Of a DNA stretch of 51,928 nucleotides, positions 20,269-28,834 are shown piece by piece (the stretch's first letter is position 1; each line of letters starts with the position of its first letter). The notes beneath the pieces are model-generated. The model had not been told where the DNA came from. It was given only the letters and a program-made list of their open reading frames with translations, and searched no databases. A program made the translations under genes and the position numbers. This DNA comes from Citrifermentans bremense R1 (GTDB taxonomy: Bacteria > Desulfobacterota > Desulfuromonadia > Geobacterales > Geobacteraceae), in the NCBI RefSeq assembly GCF_000426865.1, contig NZ_AUGE01000027.1:1-51928 (forward strand), written 5' to 3'.

Positions 20269-21201
20269 ATGAAGCTGATCACGGAAGAGATGCTGGCACG
20301 CGCGTACTACTGGGTGAAGCCTCTGATGTCACGCAGGCTGCAGATTCTCCTGCGCGGCGTGGTGGCAAGGCGCAAAAGGACGCTGCACCGCTCCACCTGG
20401 CCCATCGATCCCAGTGCAGGCGGCAAACCCGCGGGCTTTCCGGGCTGGCCCAATGGGAACCGCTTCTCCGTGGTCCTCACCCACGACGTCGATACAGCGC
20501 GAGGCCTCAAGCGCTGCGAGGAGCTGATGGAACTGGAAAAGGAGATGGGATTTCGCTCCTCGTTCAACTTCGTGGCCCACGATTACGTGCTCCCTCCGGA
20601 GCTGCGCAGGAAGCTGGTGGAGCAGGGGTTCGAGGTGGGGGTGCACGGCCTGGAGCACAACAGAAAGCTGTACGAGTCGTCGGACACCTTCGCCCGGCAG
20701 GCGGCGCTGATCAACGGGTACCTGAAGGAGTGGGGCGCAGTCGGCTTCCGCTCGCCCTGTGTCTACCATAACTTCGAATGGCTGCACCAGCTGGACATCA
20801 GCTACGAGGCGTCCGCCTTCGACACGGATCCGTTCGAGCCGCAGTCCGACGGCCTGAGGACCATCTTCCCGGTGCACCAGACCGCGGTCCCGGGGCGGGA
20901 ATACGTCGTGCTCCCCTATACCCTGCCGCAGGACTTCACCATGTTCATCCTGTTCAGGGAAAAGGGGATCGGGATCTGGAAAGAGAAGCTGCGCTGGATC
21001 GCGGAGCACGGCGGCATGGCCCTCTTGATCACTCACCCCGATTACATGAGCTTCGGCGGCAGCCGGCAGTTCGACGAGTATCGCTGCGAACTCTACCGGG
21101 AGCTTTTGGAGCACATAAGGAGCGAGTACCAAGGTGAGTACTGTCATCTCCTCCCTCATGAAATCGCCTCATTCTGGACCGAACGTGTCGCCTTCCGGTA
21201 A
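20269..21201 (+). CDS. Polysaccharide deacetylase family protein
   Basis: A 310-residue protein with a NodB-like carbohydrate esterase fold. VVLTHDVDTARGLK (near residue 70) supplies the metal-binding Asp pair region, and VGVHGLEHNRKLY gives the H-x3-H motif. GFRSPCVYHN matches the RxP motif, and ALLITHPDYMSF carries the late catalytic His. Such enzymes remove acetyl groups from polysaccharide or peptidoglycan amino sugars. There is no signal peptide, so it may act in the cytoplasm or on a lipid-linked sugar. AAAAGGAGAG precedes the ATG. The EEP-family gene follows after 72 nt. Confidence 0.85.
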   Translation: MKLITEEMLARAYYWVKPLMSRRLQILLRGVVARRKRTLHRSTWPIDPSAGGKPAGFPGWPNGNRFSVVLTHDVDTARGLKRCEELMELEKEMGFRSSFNFVAHDYVLPPELRRKLVEQGFEVGVHGLEHNRKLYESSDTFARQAALINGYLKEWGAVGFRSPCVYHNFEWLHQLDISYEASAFDTDPFEPQSDGLRTIFPVHQTAVPGREYVVLPYTLPQDFTMFILFREKGIGIWKEKLRWIAEHGGMALLITHPDYMSFGGSRQFDEYRCELYRELLEHIRSEYQGEYCHLLPHEIASFWTERVAFR

Positions 21202-21273
21202 CGTGGGCGCCCCTTTTGCGCCAGCGCCTGTGGGCGACAGGGGCGGACCTGACCCGGTCCCCGGAGGTGGCGC

Positions 21274-22305
21274 ATGAGGCCCGTTTTGTGGTTGAACCTC
21301 CTCTACGCGGCTGTCATCGCAGCCATCGCCCTTTCCCACCGGATAGGCGCCGACCGCTTCTGGCCCGGCGCCTTGAACCTCTACCTCCCTCAGGTTATGT
21401 GGGCTCTGCCCGGCATCATCCTGCTGCCGGTTACCTGGAAAGCGGAACGTCCCTGGGTTTGGCTCCCCCTTTGTGCGCTTTTGTGGGTCATCGGCCCGGC
21501 GATGGGGTACAACTGGCCCCTGAACCGGGAGAAGGGGGACGTGTCGGGGACCCCGCTCAGGGTGATGACCTGGAACATCAAGTACGGAAAGCATGACCTC
21601 ATGCCGCTGGTGGAGGAACTGGAGCGCAGCCGCCCGGACGTCGTCCTTTTCCAGGACGCGGTGCGCGCCGGGGCTGGTCCATTGGCGTGGTACTTCAGGG
21701 ACTGGCACCTGCTCAGCCAGGGGCAGTACCTGATTGCCAGCAGGTATCCACTCTCGGCGGCCGAGGTTTTCGAGCTCCCCTATTCGGGGCGGAGGAAGGA
21801 GTACTTCCTGCGCTGCAAAATGCGGGTCGGTTCCTCGGAGATATCCCTCTACGACGTCCACTTCAAGACCCCGCGCCGAAGCCTGAACGCTTTCAGGAAA
21901 GCGAAGCACGGTCCCTGGTATATACCGGGGGCGGTGGAAAGGTTCGAGGACAACGTGACGCTGCGGCTCATCCAGGCCAGGACGGTCGCCGGATACCTCT
22001 CTCGCGAGACGGGGCCGGTGCTGGTGGCGGGGGACCTGAATTCACCCGACCCTTCCCTTGTCTGCCGCACGCTCAGGGAAGCGGGGCTCGCGGACGCCTT
22101 CGCCGCGGCCGGAAAGGGGTACGGCTACACCTACGGGCATTTCCTTTTGAAAAACAGGATCCCGTGGCTGCGTGTTTCCTGGATGCGCATCGACCACGTC
22201 ATGACCAACTCCTGGCTCACCGCTTCCCGCTGCCGGGTCGGGACCGGCAGGGCGTCGGACCACCGGCCCGTGATAGCCGATTTTTTACTAAAGAATTCCC
22301 CGTAG
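21274..22305 (+). CDS. Membrane-anchored endonuclease/exonuclease/phosphatase family protein
   Basis: A 343-residue protein with two or three N-terminal transmembrane segments (about residues 3-20, 38-54 and 61-80), then an EEP domain facing the periplasm by prediction. The domain motifs are VMTWNIKYG, DVVLFQDAV (Asp where Glu is usual), GDLNSPDPS, IDHVMTN and SDHRPVIADF. EEP enzymes cleave phosphoester bonds in nucleic acids, lipids or small molecules; the substrate cannot be told here. It probably shares a transcript with the deacetylase. Confidence 0.87.
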   Translation: MRPVLWLNLLYAAVIAAIALSHRIGADRFWPGALNLYLPQVMWALPGIILLPVTWKAERPWVWLPLCALLWVIGPAMGYNWPLNREKGDVSGTPLRVMTWNIKYGKHDLMPLVEELERSRPDVVLFQDAVRAGAGPLAWYFRDWHLLSQGQYLIASRYPLSAAEVFELPYSGRRKEYFLRCKMRVGSSEISLYDVHFKTPRRSLNAFRKAKHGPWYIPGAVERFEDNVTLRLIQARTVAGYLSRETGPVLVAGDLNSPDPSLVCRTLREAGLADAFAAAGKGYGYTYGHFLLKNRIPWLRVSWMRIDHVMTNSWLTASRCRVGTGRASDHRPVIADFLLKNSP

Positions 22306-22422
22306 TTGCCGTGGAGTTCCCCCACTTGTAATTGCACTTTTCAACCGAGCATGCTAGTTATGGTCGGTCTAACGAACAAGCGATCGGGCCAAGCACGAGC
22401 GCCCGGACTGGAGTCTTTCAGC

Positions 22423-23652
22423 ATGCTCATCCTCACCCTCAACTGCCGGACCTTTTCCCTGCAGTATCAACTTTTCGACTGGGGGCAAAACCGCACCCTG
22501 GCCAGCGGGAACGTCGAGCGGATCGTCATCGGGGATACCTTCCTCATCCACAAGGTCCCCGGCAAGGAGCCCAGACAGGTCGACGCCGATTGCGCCGATC
22601 ACACCCAGGCGCTGCAATTCGTGTTGGACACGCTGACCGACGCGAAGGACGGGGTGCTCCCTGATGTAGCAAGCATCCGCGCCATCGGGCACCGCGTGGT
22701 GCATGGGGGAGAGAGGTTCACCAGGTCGGTGCTGATCGATGACGACGTCGTCGCGGCCATCAAGGAGACCGCAAACCTCGCCCCGCTGCATAACACCCCG
22801 AATTTGGCGGGCATCCGGGCGGCGCAGGAGCTCTTGCCCAGCGTGCCGCAGGTCGCCATCTTCGACACCGCCTTCCACCAGACCATGCCGGAAAAAGCCT
22901 ACATCTACCCCCTTCCCTACGACTGGTACAAGCAGCACGGCATCAGGCGCTACGGCTTCCACGGGCAGTCCCACCTCCATGCCGCCAGGAGGGGGGCGGC
23001 GCTCGCCGGCGTTCCCCTGGAGCGCTGCAACCTGGTGACGGTGCACACCGGCAACGGCGTGTCGCTCTGCGCGCTGAAAAACGGGGTCTCGGTGGATACC
23101 AGCATGGGGCTCACCCCGCTCGAAGGGGTGATGATGGGGACCCGCTGCGGCGACATAGACGCGGGGATCGTCCCGTTCATGATCAACGAGGCGGGCATTT
23201 CGGCGGCGGAGATGGATCTTTTCCTGAACCAGAAGAGCGGGCTCGCGGGGATCGTGGGGCGCCGGGTGAGCCGCAGGACGGTGGTGGACGAGGCGGTGGT
23301 GGGAGACCCCCGCTGCCAGCTGGCTCTCGACATGGAGTCCTACCGCCTGCGCAAGTACATAGGGGCCTACATCGCCGTGATCGGCAAGCCCGACGCCATC
23401 GTATTCACCTACGGAGAAGGGTGGGAGGACTGGCCGGTCCGGGGTATGGCGCTAAAGGGAATGGAGCATTTCGGCATCGAGGTGGACCTGAAGCGGGACG
23501 AGGAGGCCCTGCGGGGCGAGCGGGAGATGCTGATCAGCGCCGACAGCTCCAAGGTCAAGGTGTTCGCCCTCCCCAGCGGCGAGGAGATGATGCTCAACGA
23601 AGACGTGGCCGCCATCATGGGGTGGCCGGTGCGCGAGGCGGGTGCCGCCTAG
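22423..23652 (+). CDS. Divergent acetate/propionate kinase-like protein
   Basis: A 409-residue ASKHA-fold kinase related to AckA, which makes acetyl phosphate from acetate and ATP. Catalytic motifs are largely kept: HRVVHGGE (Arg), APLHNTPN (His), IFDTAFHQ (Asp), YGFHGQSH (His), MGTRCGDID (Arg) and a C-terminal PSGEE (Glu). Two motifs deviate: the first phosphate loop is NCRTFS rather than NSGSSS, and the adenosine-site GIGEN is replaced by YGEGWED. The frame is open back to 22306, but MLILTLN at 22423 aligns with family N-termini and follows GGAG. It may be a paralogue with altered donor or a non-catalytic homologue. The stop overlaps convergent metX by 4 nt. Confidence 0.82.
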   Translation: MLILTLNCRTFSLQYQLFDWGQNRTLASGNVERIVIGDTFLIHKVPGKEPRQVDADCADHTQALQFVLDTLTDAKDGVLPDVASIRAIGHRVVHGGERFTRSVLIDDDVVAAIKETANLAPLHNTPNLAGIRAAQELLPSVPQVAIFDTAFHQTMPEKAYIYPLPYDWYKQHGIRRYGFHGQSHLHAARRGAALAGVPLERCNLVTVHTGNGVSLCALKNGVSVDTSMGLTPLEGVMMGTRCGDIDAGIVPFMINEAGISAAEMDLFLNQKSGLAGIVGRRVSRRTVVDEAVVGDPRCQLALDMESYRLRKYIGAYIAVIGKPDAIVFTYGEGWEDWPVRGMALKGMEHFGIEVDLKRDEEALRGEREMLISADSSKVKVFALPSGEEMMLNEDVAAIMGWPVREAGAA

Positions 23653-24752
23653 ACCTTGACCCGGTCCAGGAACGACTCGACCAGCGGGGTGAAGGTCTGG
23701 TGCTCCAAAAGGAAGGCGTCGTGGCCGTAGGCCGAAGTGATCAGGTGGTACTCGACCTGTTTCCCCAGCGTCTTGAGCGACGTGACCATCTCCTCGGTCT
23801 GGGCCGGCGGGTAGAGCCAGTCGGAGGTGAAGGCGAAGAACTGGATCGGGGCGGTAACCGGCGCGAAGGCTTCCTCCAGCGATTCGCACCCCGAGGCGAC
23901 ATCGTAGAGGTCGAGCGCCTTGGCGAGGTAGAGGAAGGAGTTGGCGTCGAAGCGGTCCACGAAGTTGTAGCCGTTGTAGGTCAAGTAGCGTTCCACCTCG
24001 AACTGCCCGAAGAAGTCGAACTGCCCGTCGCGGGCGGAGAAGCGGCGGTCGAACTTGGCCGTCATCGATTCGTCCGAGAGGAAGGTGATGTGCCCGATGC
24101 CGCGGGCTAAAGCCAGGCCGTCCTTGGGGTTCTTCCGGTATTCCCCTTTTTTCCAGTTAGGGTCGTTGAAGATGGCCCAGCGCGCCACCGCGTTCAGCGA
24201 GATGGCCTGCGCCGAAGGGCGCGGCGTCGTGGCGAGCACCACGGCCGAGCCGACCCGATCCGGGAACTGGGTCGCCCACTCCAGGGCCTGCATTCCCCCC
24301 ATGCTCCCCCCCAGCACGCAGAAAAGCTTCTCGATCCCCAGCCGGTCCATGAGCAGGGCCTGGGCCTTCACCATGTCGCGCACCGTGATCACCGGGAAGG
24401 CCAGGTTGTAGCGCTTGCCGGTCTTCGGGTTGACGGAGGTGGGGCCGGTGGAGCCGAAGCAGGAGCCGATCACGTTGGAGCAGATCACGAAGTAGCGGTC
24501 GGTGTCCAAAAGGGCGCCGGGGCCGACGATTTCGTCCCACCAGCCCGCGCGCTTCTCGTCTTCGCTGTAGCGCCCGGCCAGGTGCGCGCTGCCGGTCCAG
24601 GCATGGGTCACCAGGATGGCGTTCGAGCGCGACTCGTTGAGGGTGCCGTAGGTCTCGTAGGCTATGTCGATCGGCCCCAGGATACGCCCGCTTTCCAGCC
24701 GCAGTTCCGTATCGAAGGGGGCGATCTGTTCTGTCACTATGCCGTAGGACAT
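23649..24752 (-). CDS. metX: Homoserine O-acetyltransferase MetX
   Basis: A 367-residue alpha/beta hydrolase-fold acyltransferase that acetylates homoserine (or succinylates it in some members) in methionine synthesis. The N-terminal [18 protein letters not shown], the [12 protein letters not shown] region, the nucleophile elbow [14 protein letters not shown] (near residue 147), the acid FTSDWLYPP and the His YGHDAFL are all present. A SAM-I riboswitch and terminator precede it, which strongly supports a methionine role and gives SAM-dependent repression. The start at 24752 follows AAGAGAGAAAC. Confidence 0.95.
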   Translation of the reverse strand: MSYGIVTEQIAPFDTELRLESGRILGPIDIAYETYGTLNESRSNAILVTHAWTGSAHLAGRYSEDEKRAGWWDEIVGPGALLDTDRYFVICSNVIGSCFGSTGPTSVNPKTGKRYNLAFPVITVRDMVKAQALLMDRLGIEKLFCVLGGSMGGMQALEWATQFPDRVGSAVVLATTPRPSAQAISLNAVARWAIFNDPNWKKGEYRKNPKDGLALARGIGHITFLSDESMTAKFDRRFSARDGQFDFFGQFEVERYLTYNGYNFVDRFDANSFLYLAKALDLYDVASGCESLEEAFAPVTAPIQFFAFTSDWLYPPAQTEEMVTSLKTLGKQVEYHLITSAYGHDAFLLEHQTFTPLVESFLDRVKV

Positions 24753-24791
24753 GTTTCTCTCTTAAATGATGCGCCGCATGCAGCAGGCATT

Positions 24792-24830
24792 AAAAAAAGC
24801 CCCGTCTCGGTATGAGAGAAGGGGCTTTTG
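24792..24830 (-). terminator. metX: Terminator stem of the metX leader
   Basis: On the minus strand AAAAGCCCC and GGGGCTTTTT form a stem around TTCTCTCATACCGAGAC, followed by a T run. It lies between the SAM aptamer and metX, so it is the expression platform: with SAM bound, transcription would stop here. Confidence 0.85.
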
Positions 24831-24846
24831 TGGTGATGGAGCTAAA

Positions 24847-24957
24847 GCGCCTTTCTCATCTTCGCCTTTCGGCAGGATTTAGCACCTGTCGCCCGTTTCC
24901 GGGCCGGTTGCTGTGGCTTCGCAGGGCCTTTCCCTCCACCACTCTAGATAAGCAGGT
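24847..24957 (-). ncRNA. SAM-I riboswitch (S box) aptamer
   Basis: On the minus strand the conserved S-box landmarks appear in order: CTTATCTAGAGTGGTGGAGG, GGCCCTGCGAAGCCACAGCA with ACCGGC, then GGTGCTAAATCCTGCC and GATGAGAAAGG closing P1. This is the SAM-I consensus. It is followed directly by a terminator and metX. It should lower metX transcription when S-adenosylmethionine is high. Confidence 0.93.
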
Positions 24958-25028
24958 CTTTTTATTCAATTGTCGCTGCAGGATAAGGGAGCCGTTTATA
25001 TTTGTCAACGGCAAACTTCTCCGGCGGT

Positions 25029-25199
25029 TTACAAGTCGTGGCGGTATTTCACCAGCAGGTAAAGGCAGACCACCCCCGCCACAAGCATCAGCGCGTCGCG
25101 CCCCCACGGTATGGGCTTGTCCAGCCCGGAGTAGATCAGGGGATCGAGGAACGCGCTGGTGAGGAGCGTTACGGCGGCCAGGGAGAGGAGCTTTTTCAC
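25029..25199 (-). CDS. 56-residue predicted membrane protein
   Basis: A short gene starting with GTG at 25199. Its start overlaps the stop of the dehydrogenase gene in GTGA, so it is probably translationally coupled. The 56-residue product has a hydrophobic N-terminal helix (KKLLSLAAVTLLTSAFL) and a second one (ALMLVAGVVCLYLLV) joined by a polar loop with PIPWGRD. This predicts a two-helix inner-membrane protein, or one exported with an uncleaved signal. No family is recognised. It ends about 70 bases before the SAM riboswitch. Confidence 0.7.
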   Translation of the reverse strand: MKKLLSLAAVTLLTSAFLDPLIYSGLDKPIPWGRDALMLVAGVVCLYLLVKYRHDL

Positions 25200-26059
25200 G
25201 AGGCGATCGCCTTGAAGACGGCGCTGAAGTCCTCTTCCGAGAACCCTTGCGACCTCGCCCTCTTGAAGCTTTCATTGGCGGCGGAGGCGGAAAAAAGCGG
25301 CTGCCCCAGCTGATCCCCGAGCGCCACGGCGAGGCGCATGTCCTTTTGCATGTGCTTGAGGGGAAAGGCGGCGGCGAAGTTTTCCTGGCAGATCTGCGCC
25401 CCCTTCAGCTTGAACATCGGGTTCGCCATGGCGCCGGCGTCGATGACCTCCAACAGGTCGGGGCCTTCGAGCCCCGCCTTGTCAGCGAGCGCGAGCCCCT
25501 CGCAGAAGATGGTCATCATCCCTCCCATGACCATGTTGACGATGAGCTTCATCTGCGCGCCGCGCCCCACCTCGCCCAGGTAAAGGCTTTTCTTCCCCAT
25601 CTTCTCGAAGAGCGGGAGCGCCTGGTCGAAGAGCCCCCGGTCGCCTGCGGCGAGGATGATGAGGGTGCCGTCCTCGGCCGGCTTCTTGCTGCCGGAAACA
25701 GGAGCTTCCAGGAACCTCCCCCCCTTGCCGGTGACGGCCGCGCCGATCTCCTGTGCCGTCGCGGCATCGACCGTGGACATGTCGACGTACCCCCTCCCGG
25801 CGCCGATCCCTTCCAGGGCGCCTTTAGGGCCGAAGCAGACCGCATGTGCCGCCGCCGGGTCGGCCAGCATGGCGATGGTGACGCTGCAGGAGGCGGTGAC
25901 CTCGGCGGGGGTGGCGGCGACCGAGGCGCCTAGCGCCGCGAACTCGGCGCACTTTTCCTGCGAACGGTTCCAGACCGTCACCTTGAAACCCGCCTTGAGC
26001 AGGTTTTTGGCCATCGCGCTTCCCATGATCCCCAATCCTAAAAATCCGTATTGTTCCAT
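25196..26059 (-). CDS. NAD(P)-dependent beta-hydroxyacid dehydrogenase
   Basis: A 287-residue enzyme of the 3-hydroxyisobutyrate / succinic-semialdehyde reductase family. The Rossmann motif GFLGLGIMGSAMAKNL is at residues 5-20, the cofactor-choice region VWNRSQEK has an Arg that favours NADPH, the substrate loop is EAPVSGSKKPAEDGTL (near 120), and the catalytic Lys is in GAQMKLIVNMVMG (near 170). Geobacter members of this family have been studied as glyoxylate and succinic semialdehyde reductases; that is the likely role. AAGGAG precedes the start. It follows the pabBC remnant and is coupled to the 56-residue gene. Confidence 0.9.
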   Translation of the reverse strand: MEQYGFLGLGIMGSAMAKNLLKAGFKVTVWNRSQEKCAEFAALGASVAATPAEVTASCSVTIAMLADPAAAHAVCFGPKGALEGIGAGRGYVDMSTVDAATAQEIGAAVTGKGGRFLEAPVSGSKKPAEDGTLIILAAGDRGLFDQALPLFEKMGKKSLYLGEVGRGAQMKLIVNMVMGGMMTIFCEGLALADKAGLEGPDLLEVIDAGAMANPMFKLKGAQICQENFAAAFPLKHMQKDMRLAVALGDQLGQPLFSASAANESFKRARSQGFSEEDFSAVFKAIAS

Positions 26060-26092
26060 CTTCTTCTCCTTGGGAAATAGATTTATCGACTG

Positions 26093-26502
26093 CTATCTCT
26101 TCGAAATCAGCGCCGCCGGGCGCCACTTGCGCACCGAGTTTATCAGAAAGAGCGCCTCGGCATGGCCGCACCCCCCCGGTCGAACGCCGCCGCGTCCAGC
26201 GATGGGCGCCAGTCGCCGCAGTAGAAAGGGCTTTCATGGGGCGGGAAGGGGGCCTGGGAGCGGTTTTGGTAGAGGCCGAACCAAAGTAGCGGCAGCTTTC
26301 CCGGCGCACAGGTGGTGAGGTCGCCGTTAAAGGCGCCGGCTGCCTCGTAACTCACAAACCCTGCCGCGTGCAGCCCCGAGGCCACCTGGCGTTCCAGGGA
26401 CTTAAGCGCGGGGACGACCTGCTCGAGCGTGACGGCGCAGATCTCGCCCGCCGGCGCGCAGAAGCTGTAGCCATGCAGGTATGCGGGGGAAACGGCGGTC
26501 AA
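26093..26502 (-). pseudogene. Deletion remnant of a fused pabB-pabC gene
   Basis: The 5' part (frame closing at 26143) encodes a PabB-like N-terminal piece, recognised by GFVSYEAAGAF and LPLLWFGLYQ. The 3' part, in another frame, encodes EALFLINSVRKWRPAAL then a stop at 26093, which resembles the conserved end of PabC lyase. Several hundred codons for the chorismate-binding and lyase cores are missing. The frames switch close to a run of seven G/C at 26174-26180. The original gene would have made p-aminobenzoate for folate. A TTG start overlapping the upstream stop (TTGA) is possible. Homology is judged by eye. Confidence 0.72.
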
Positions 26503-27368
26503 GGCGATCCAACCGGGCAGAGCCCGGCGATGGGGCAGGCGACGCACTTCAAGTGGTCCTTGCCGTCGCAACCCTCGGAGATCCCCAGGTGGCAGATGGA
26601 GAAGTCGTATTTCACCGGGTCAGCCGGGTCGAGCTCGCGCAGCGCCGCGGTGATCTCGCGCGCCATGCGCCAGTCCGCCTGCTTGCGGGCGGTGAACCCC
26701 AGAAGCCTGCAGATGCGCTGGATGTGCGCGTCCACGGGGATGACCAACTGGTCCGGCCTGATCCCCTTCCAGATCCCGAGGTCGATGCCGTCGGCTGGGC
26801 GCACCATCCACCTGAGATACATGCAGAGCCTCTTGCAGGCGCTCCCCGAGGCGGGGGAGGGGAAGAAGAAGGGGAAGTAGGAGTCGTCCGGGGGGGAGGC
26901 GGCGCCGAAGACGGGGGCGAAATCGAGGGACTTCACCGCCTCGCTGAACCCGGAGAGGGTTCCGGTCAGGTCCTCCTCCCCCTGGCCGTGGAACTGGAGC
27001 AGCCACCCCTCCACGGACCCCGCCTGCTCCAGCATGGTGCGGCAGGCGAAAAGGAGCGCGCAGAGGTCACGGGCGTCGTTGAAGCGGTGCTTGAAACCGG
27101 CGAAGAGGCGAAAGCCTTGCTCCGGCTCGAACCCCTCGACGAAGCGGCGCGGGGAATCCCCCATCCGGTCGAAGATCCAGGCGAGGTTCTTCTTGATGAT
27201 CTTCACGTTGCCGTAGGCGAACGAGGAGGCGATGAGGCCGGCTATCTCCTGGTCCCGCGGGTCTGTGTAGCGGTGGCAGAACGAGAGGGGGTCGTTGGCG
27301 AGGTGCTCCTGCGAACGCGCGGCGTAAAGTGAATCGAGTACGGTTTTAAGATCCAGCGAGCTTCTCAT
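26499..27368 (-). CDS. TIGR02757 family protein (endonuclease III-like fold)
   Basis: A 289-residue protein of the TIGR02757 (DUF2400) family. The C-terminal half resembles HhH-GPD DNA glycosylases: VIPVDAHIQRICRLLGF matches the catalytic-Asp segment of endonuclease III, and four cysteines (C-x7-C-x2-C-x5-C in CDGKDHLKCVACPIAGLC) resemble its iron-sulphur loop. I do not see the Lys-bearing helix-hairpin-helix, so glycosylase activity is unproven. The start at 27368 (MRSSLDLK) follows GGGAG; a start at 27398 is possible. The gene overlaps the start of the pabBC remnant. Confidence 0.8.
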   Translation of the reverse strand: MRSSLDLKTVLDSLYAARSQEHLANDPLSFCHRYTDPRDQEIAGLIASSFAYGNVKIIKKNLAWIFDRMGDSPRRFVEGFEPEQGFRLFAGFKHRFNDARDLCALLFACRTMLEQAGSVEGWLLQFHGQGEEDLTGTLSGFSEAVKSLDFAPVFGAASPPDDSYFPFFFPSPASGSACKRLCMYLRWMVRPADGIDLGIWKGIRPDQLVIPVDAHIQRICRLLGFTARKQADWRMAREITAALRELDPADPVKYDFSICHLGISEGCDGKDHLKCVACPIAGLCPVGSP

Positions 27369-27463
27369 TGGCACAGCGCTCCCACCTGTTATGGACAATC
27401 CTTTTGAACCTGCTAAGTTATCATAGTGCTAAATCAGCTTAAAGGAAAAAGGGGGCGCAACAC

Positions 27464-27835
27464 ATGAGACTTGCAGAACTCTTTCCGGAGGGGGGACGAG
27501 GCATCATCGCCACCGCCGACGCGGCAGGCGTGGTCAACCAGGCGGTCTTCGCCATACCTCATGTAGTGGACGAGCAGACGCTGGCCTGGGGCTTCAGCGA
27601 GGGGCGCACGATCGCCAACTTGAGGGAGAACCCGCACGCAAGCTACCTTTACCTCGCACCCTCCAGGGGATACAACGGCTGGAGGCTGACCTTGACCATG
27701 AAGGAGGAAGCCGGCGAGGGGGAGATGCTGGAGAGCATCAAGGAGAAGACGGCGCAGGTGGCGAGCCCTCAGGCGAGCGCGGCAGTGACCCGGGTGGCCT
27801 ACTTCAAGGTGGAAGAGGTGCGCCCCCTGATGTGA
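27464..27835 (+). CDS. Pyridoxamine 5'-phosphate oxidase-like protein
   Basis: A 123-residue split-barrel flavin-binding-like protein. The pattern GIIATADAAGVVNQAVFAIP, WGFSEGRTIANLRENPHASY and YNGWRLTL is that of small PPOX-fold proteins, which bind FMN, F420 or haem. The activity is unknown. It is a single gene and ends one base before the convergent dtd gene, so the two stops are back to back. Confidence 0.82.
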   Translation: MRLAELFPEGGRGIIATADAAGVVNQAVFAIPHVVDEQTLAWGFSEGRTIANLRENPHASYLYLAPSRGYNGWRLTLTMKEEAGEGEMLESIKEKTAQVASPQASAAVTRVAYFKVEEVRPLM

Positions 27836-28285
27836 CTAACGCTTGGGCGGGGTCTCCAGGATGAAGGTCACCGGGCCGTCGTTCACCAGGGAAACCTCCA
27901 TATCGGCCTGGAAGATCCCGCTTTGCACCGGCACCCCCCGCTCCCATACCTGTCCCATGAAGTAGCTGTAAAGGCGATTCGCCTCCTCGGGGGCTGCGGC
28001 GGTGTCGAAGGAAGGGCGGCGCCCCTTGGAGCAGTTGCCGGCCAGGGTGAACTGGGAAACGGCGAGCATCTCCCCCTTCACCTCGGGCAGCGCCAGGTTC
28101 ATCTTCCCTTCGTTGTCCGCGAAAATCCTCAGATTGACGATCTTTTCCGCCATCCAGTCCGCCTGGGCGCAGCCGTCGCCGATCTCGACCCCCAAGAGCA
28201 CCAGGACGCCTTGTCCGATCTCGCCGACCACCCTCCCCTCAACCGAGACCTTCGCCTCTTTCACCCGCTGGATTACTGCCTTCAC
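27836..28285 (-). CDS. dtd: D-aminoacyl-tRNA deacylase
   Basis: A 149-residue homodimeric editing enzyme that hydrolyses D-aminoacyl-tRNA and glycyl-tRNA(Ala). The N-terminal [32 protein letters not shown], the active-site [21 protein letters not shown] and the C-terminal motif [16 protein letters not shown] are standard. The Asp in NDGPVT replaces the more common Pro or Ser of that motif but occurs in the family. It overlaps the macro-domain gene by 4 nt and is the last gene of the operon from dapF. Confidence 0.95.
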   Translation of the reverse strand: MKAVIQRVKEAKVSVEGRVVGEIGQGVLVLLGVEIGDGCAQADWMAEKIVNLRIFADNEGKMNLALPEVKGEMLAVSQFTLAGNCSKGRRPSFDTAAAPEEANRLYSYFMGQVWERGVPVQSGIFQADMEVSLVNDGPVTFILETPPKR

Positions 28286-28815
28286 GAAAAAACCTCCTGC
28301 AAAAGCTCTCGATAAATCTGTTCCGCCTCGGGCGAAAAGGGGACGACGACCACCTTTTTCAGGTCCGGATAGCGCTCCAGCGCGGCCTTTGCCTCTTCCA
28401 GCGCGATCCTGCAGGCGGGGCGCATCGGGTAGCCGTAGACCCCGGTGCTTATGGCCGGGAAGGCGATGCTGGAGAGCCCATTTTCGTGGGCCAGGCGGCA
28501 GGCGTTGCGGTAGCAGGAGCGAAGGAGTTCAGGCTCGCCGCGGCTCCCGCCGTGCCAGACCGGGCCCACCGTGTGTATCACCTGGCGCGCGGGGAGCCTG
28601 TAGCCGGCGGTGATCTTGGCCTCGCCGGTGGCGCACCCCGACAATGTTCTGCACTCGGCCAGAAGCTCGGGGCCTGCGGCGCGGTGGATGGCGCCGTCCA
28701 CGCCTCCTCCCCCCAGAAGTGTGCCGTTGGCGGCGTTGACGATGGCGTCGACAGCGAGCTTCGTTATGTCCCCGCGGACAATCTCGACCCTTTCACTTAG
28801 CTTCACAGCGCTCAT
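28282..28815 (-). CDS. Macro-domain protein (O-acetyl-ADP-ribose deacetylase-like)
   Basis: A 177-residue macro domain of the YmdB type. [21 protein letters not shown] (split over two motifs, near residues 22-42) binds the distal ribose, and the phosphate loop [12 protein letters not shown] lies near 120. Such enzymes remove acetyl or ADP-ribosyl groups from ADP-ribose derivatives and nucleic acids in the cytoplasm. It starts 19 nt after nfo, so ADP-ribose turnover and base-excision repair are linked in one transcript. Confidence 0.93.
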   Translation of the reverse strand: MSAVKLSERVEIVRGDITKLAVDAIVNAANGTLLGGGGVDGAIHRAAGPELLAECRTLSGCATGEAKITAGYRLPARQVIHTVGPVWHGGSRGEPELLRSCYRNACRLAHENGLSSIAFPAISTGVYGYPMRPACRIALEEAKAALERYPDLKKVVVVPFSPEAEQIYRELLQEVFS

Positions 28816-28834
28816 GAAGGCACCCCCGGCCCGG

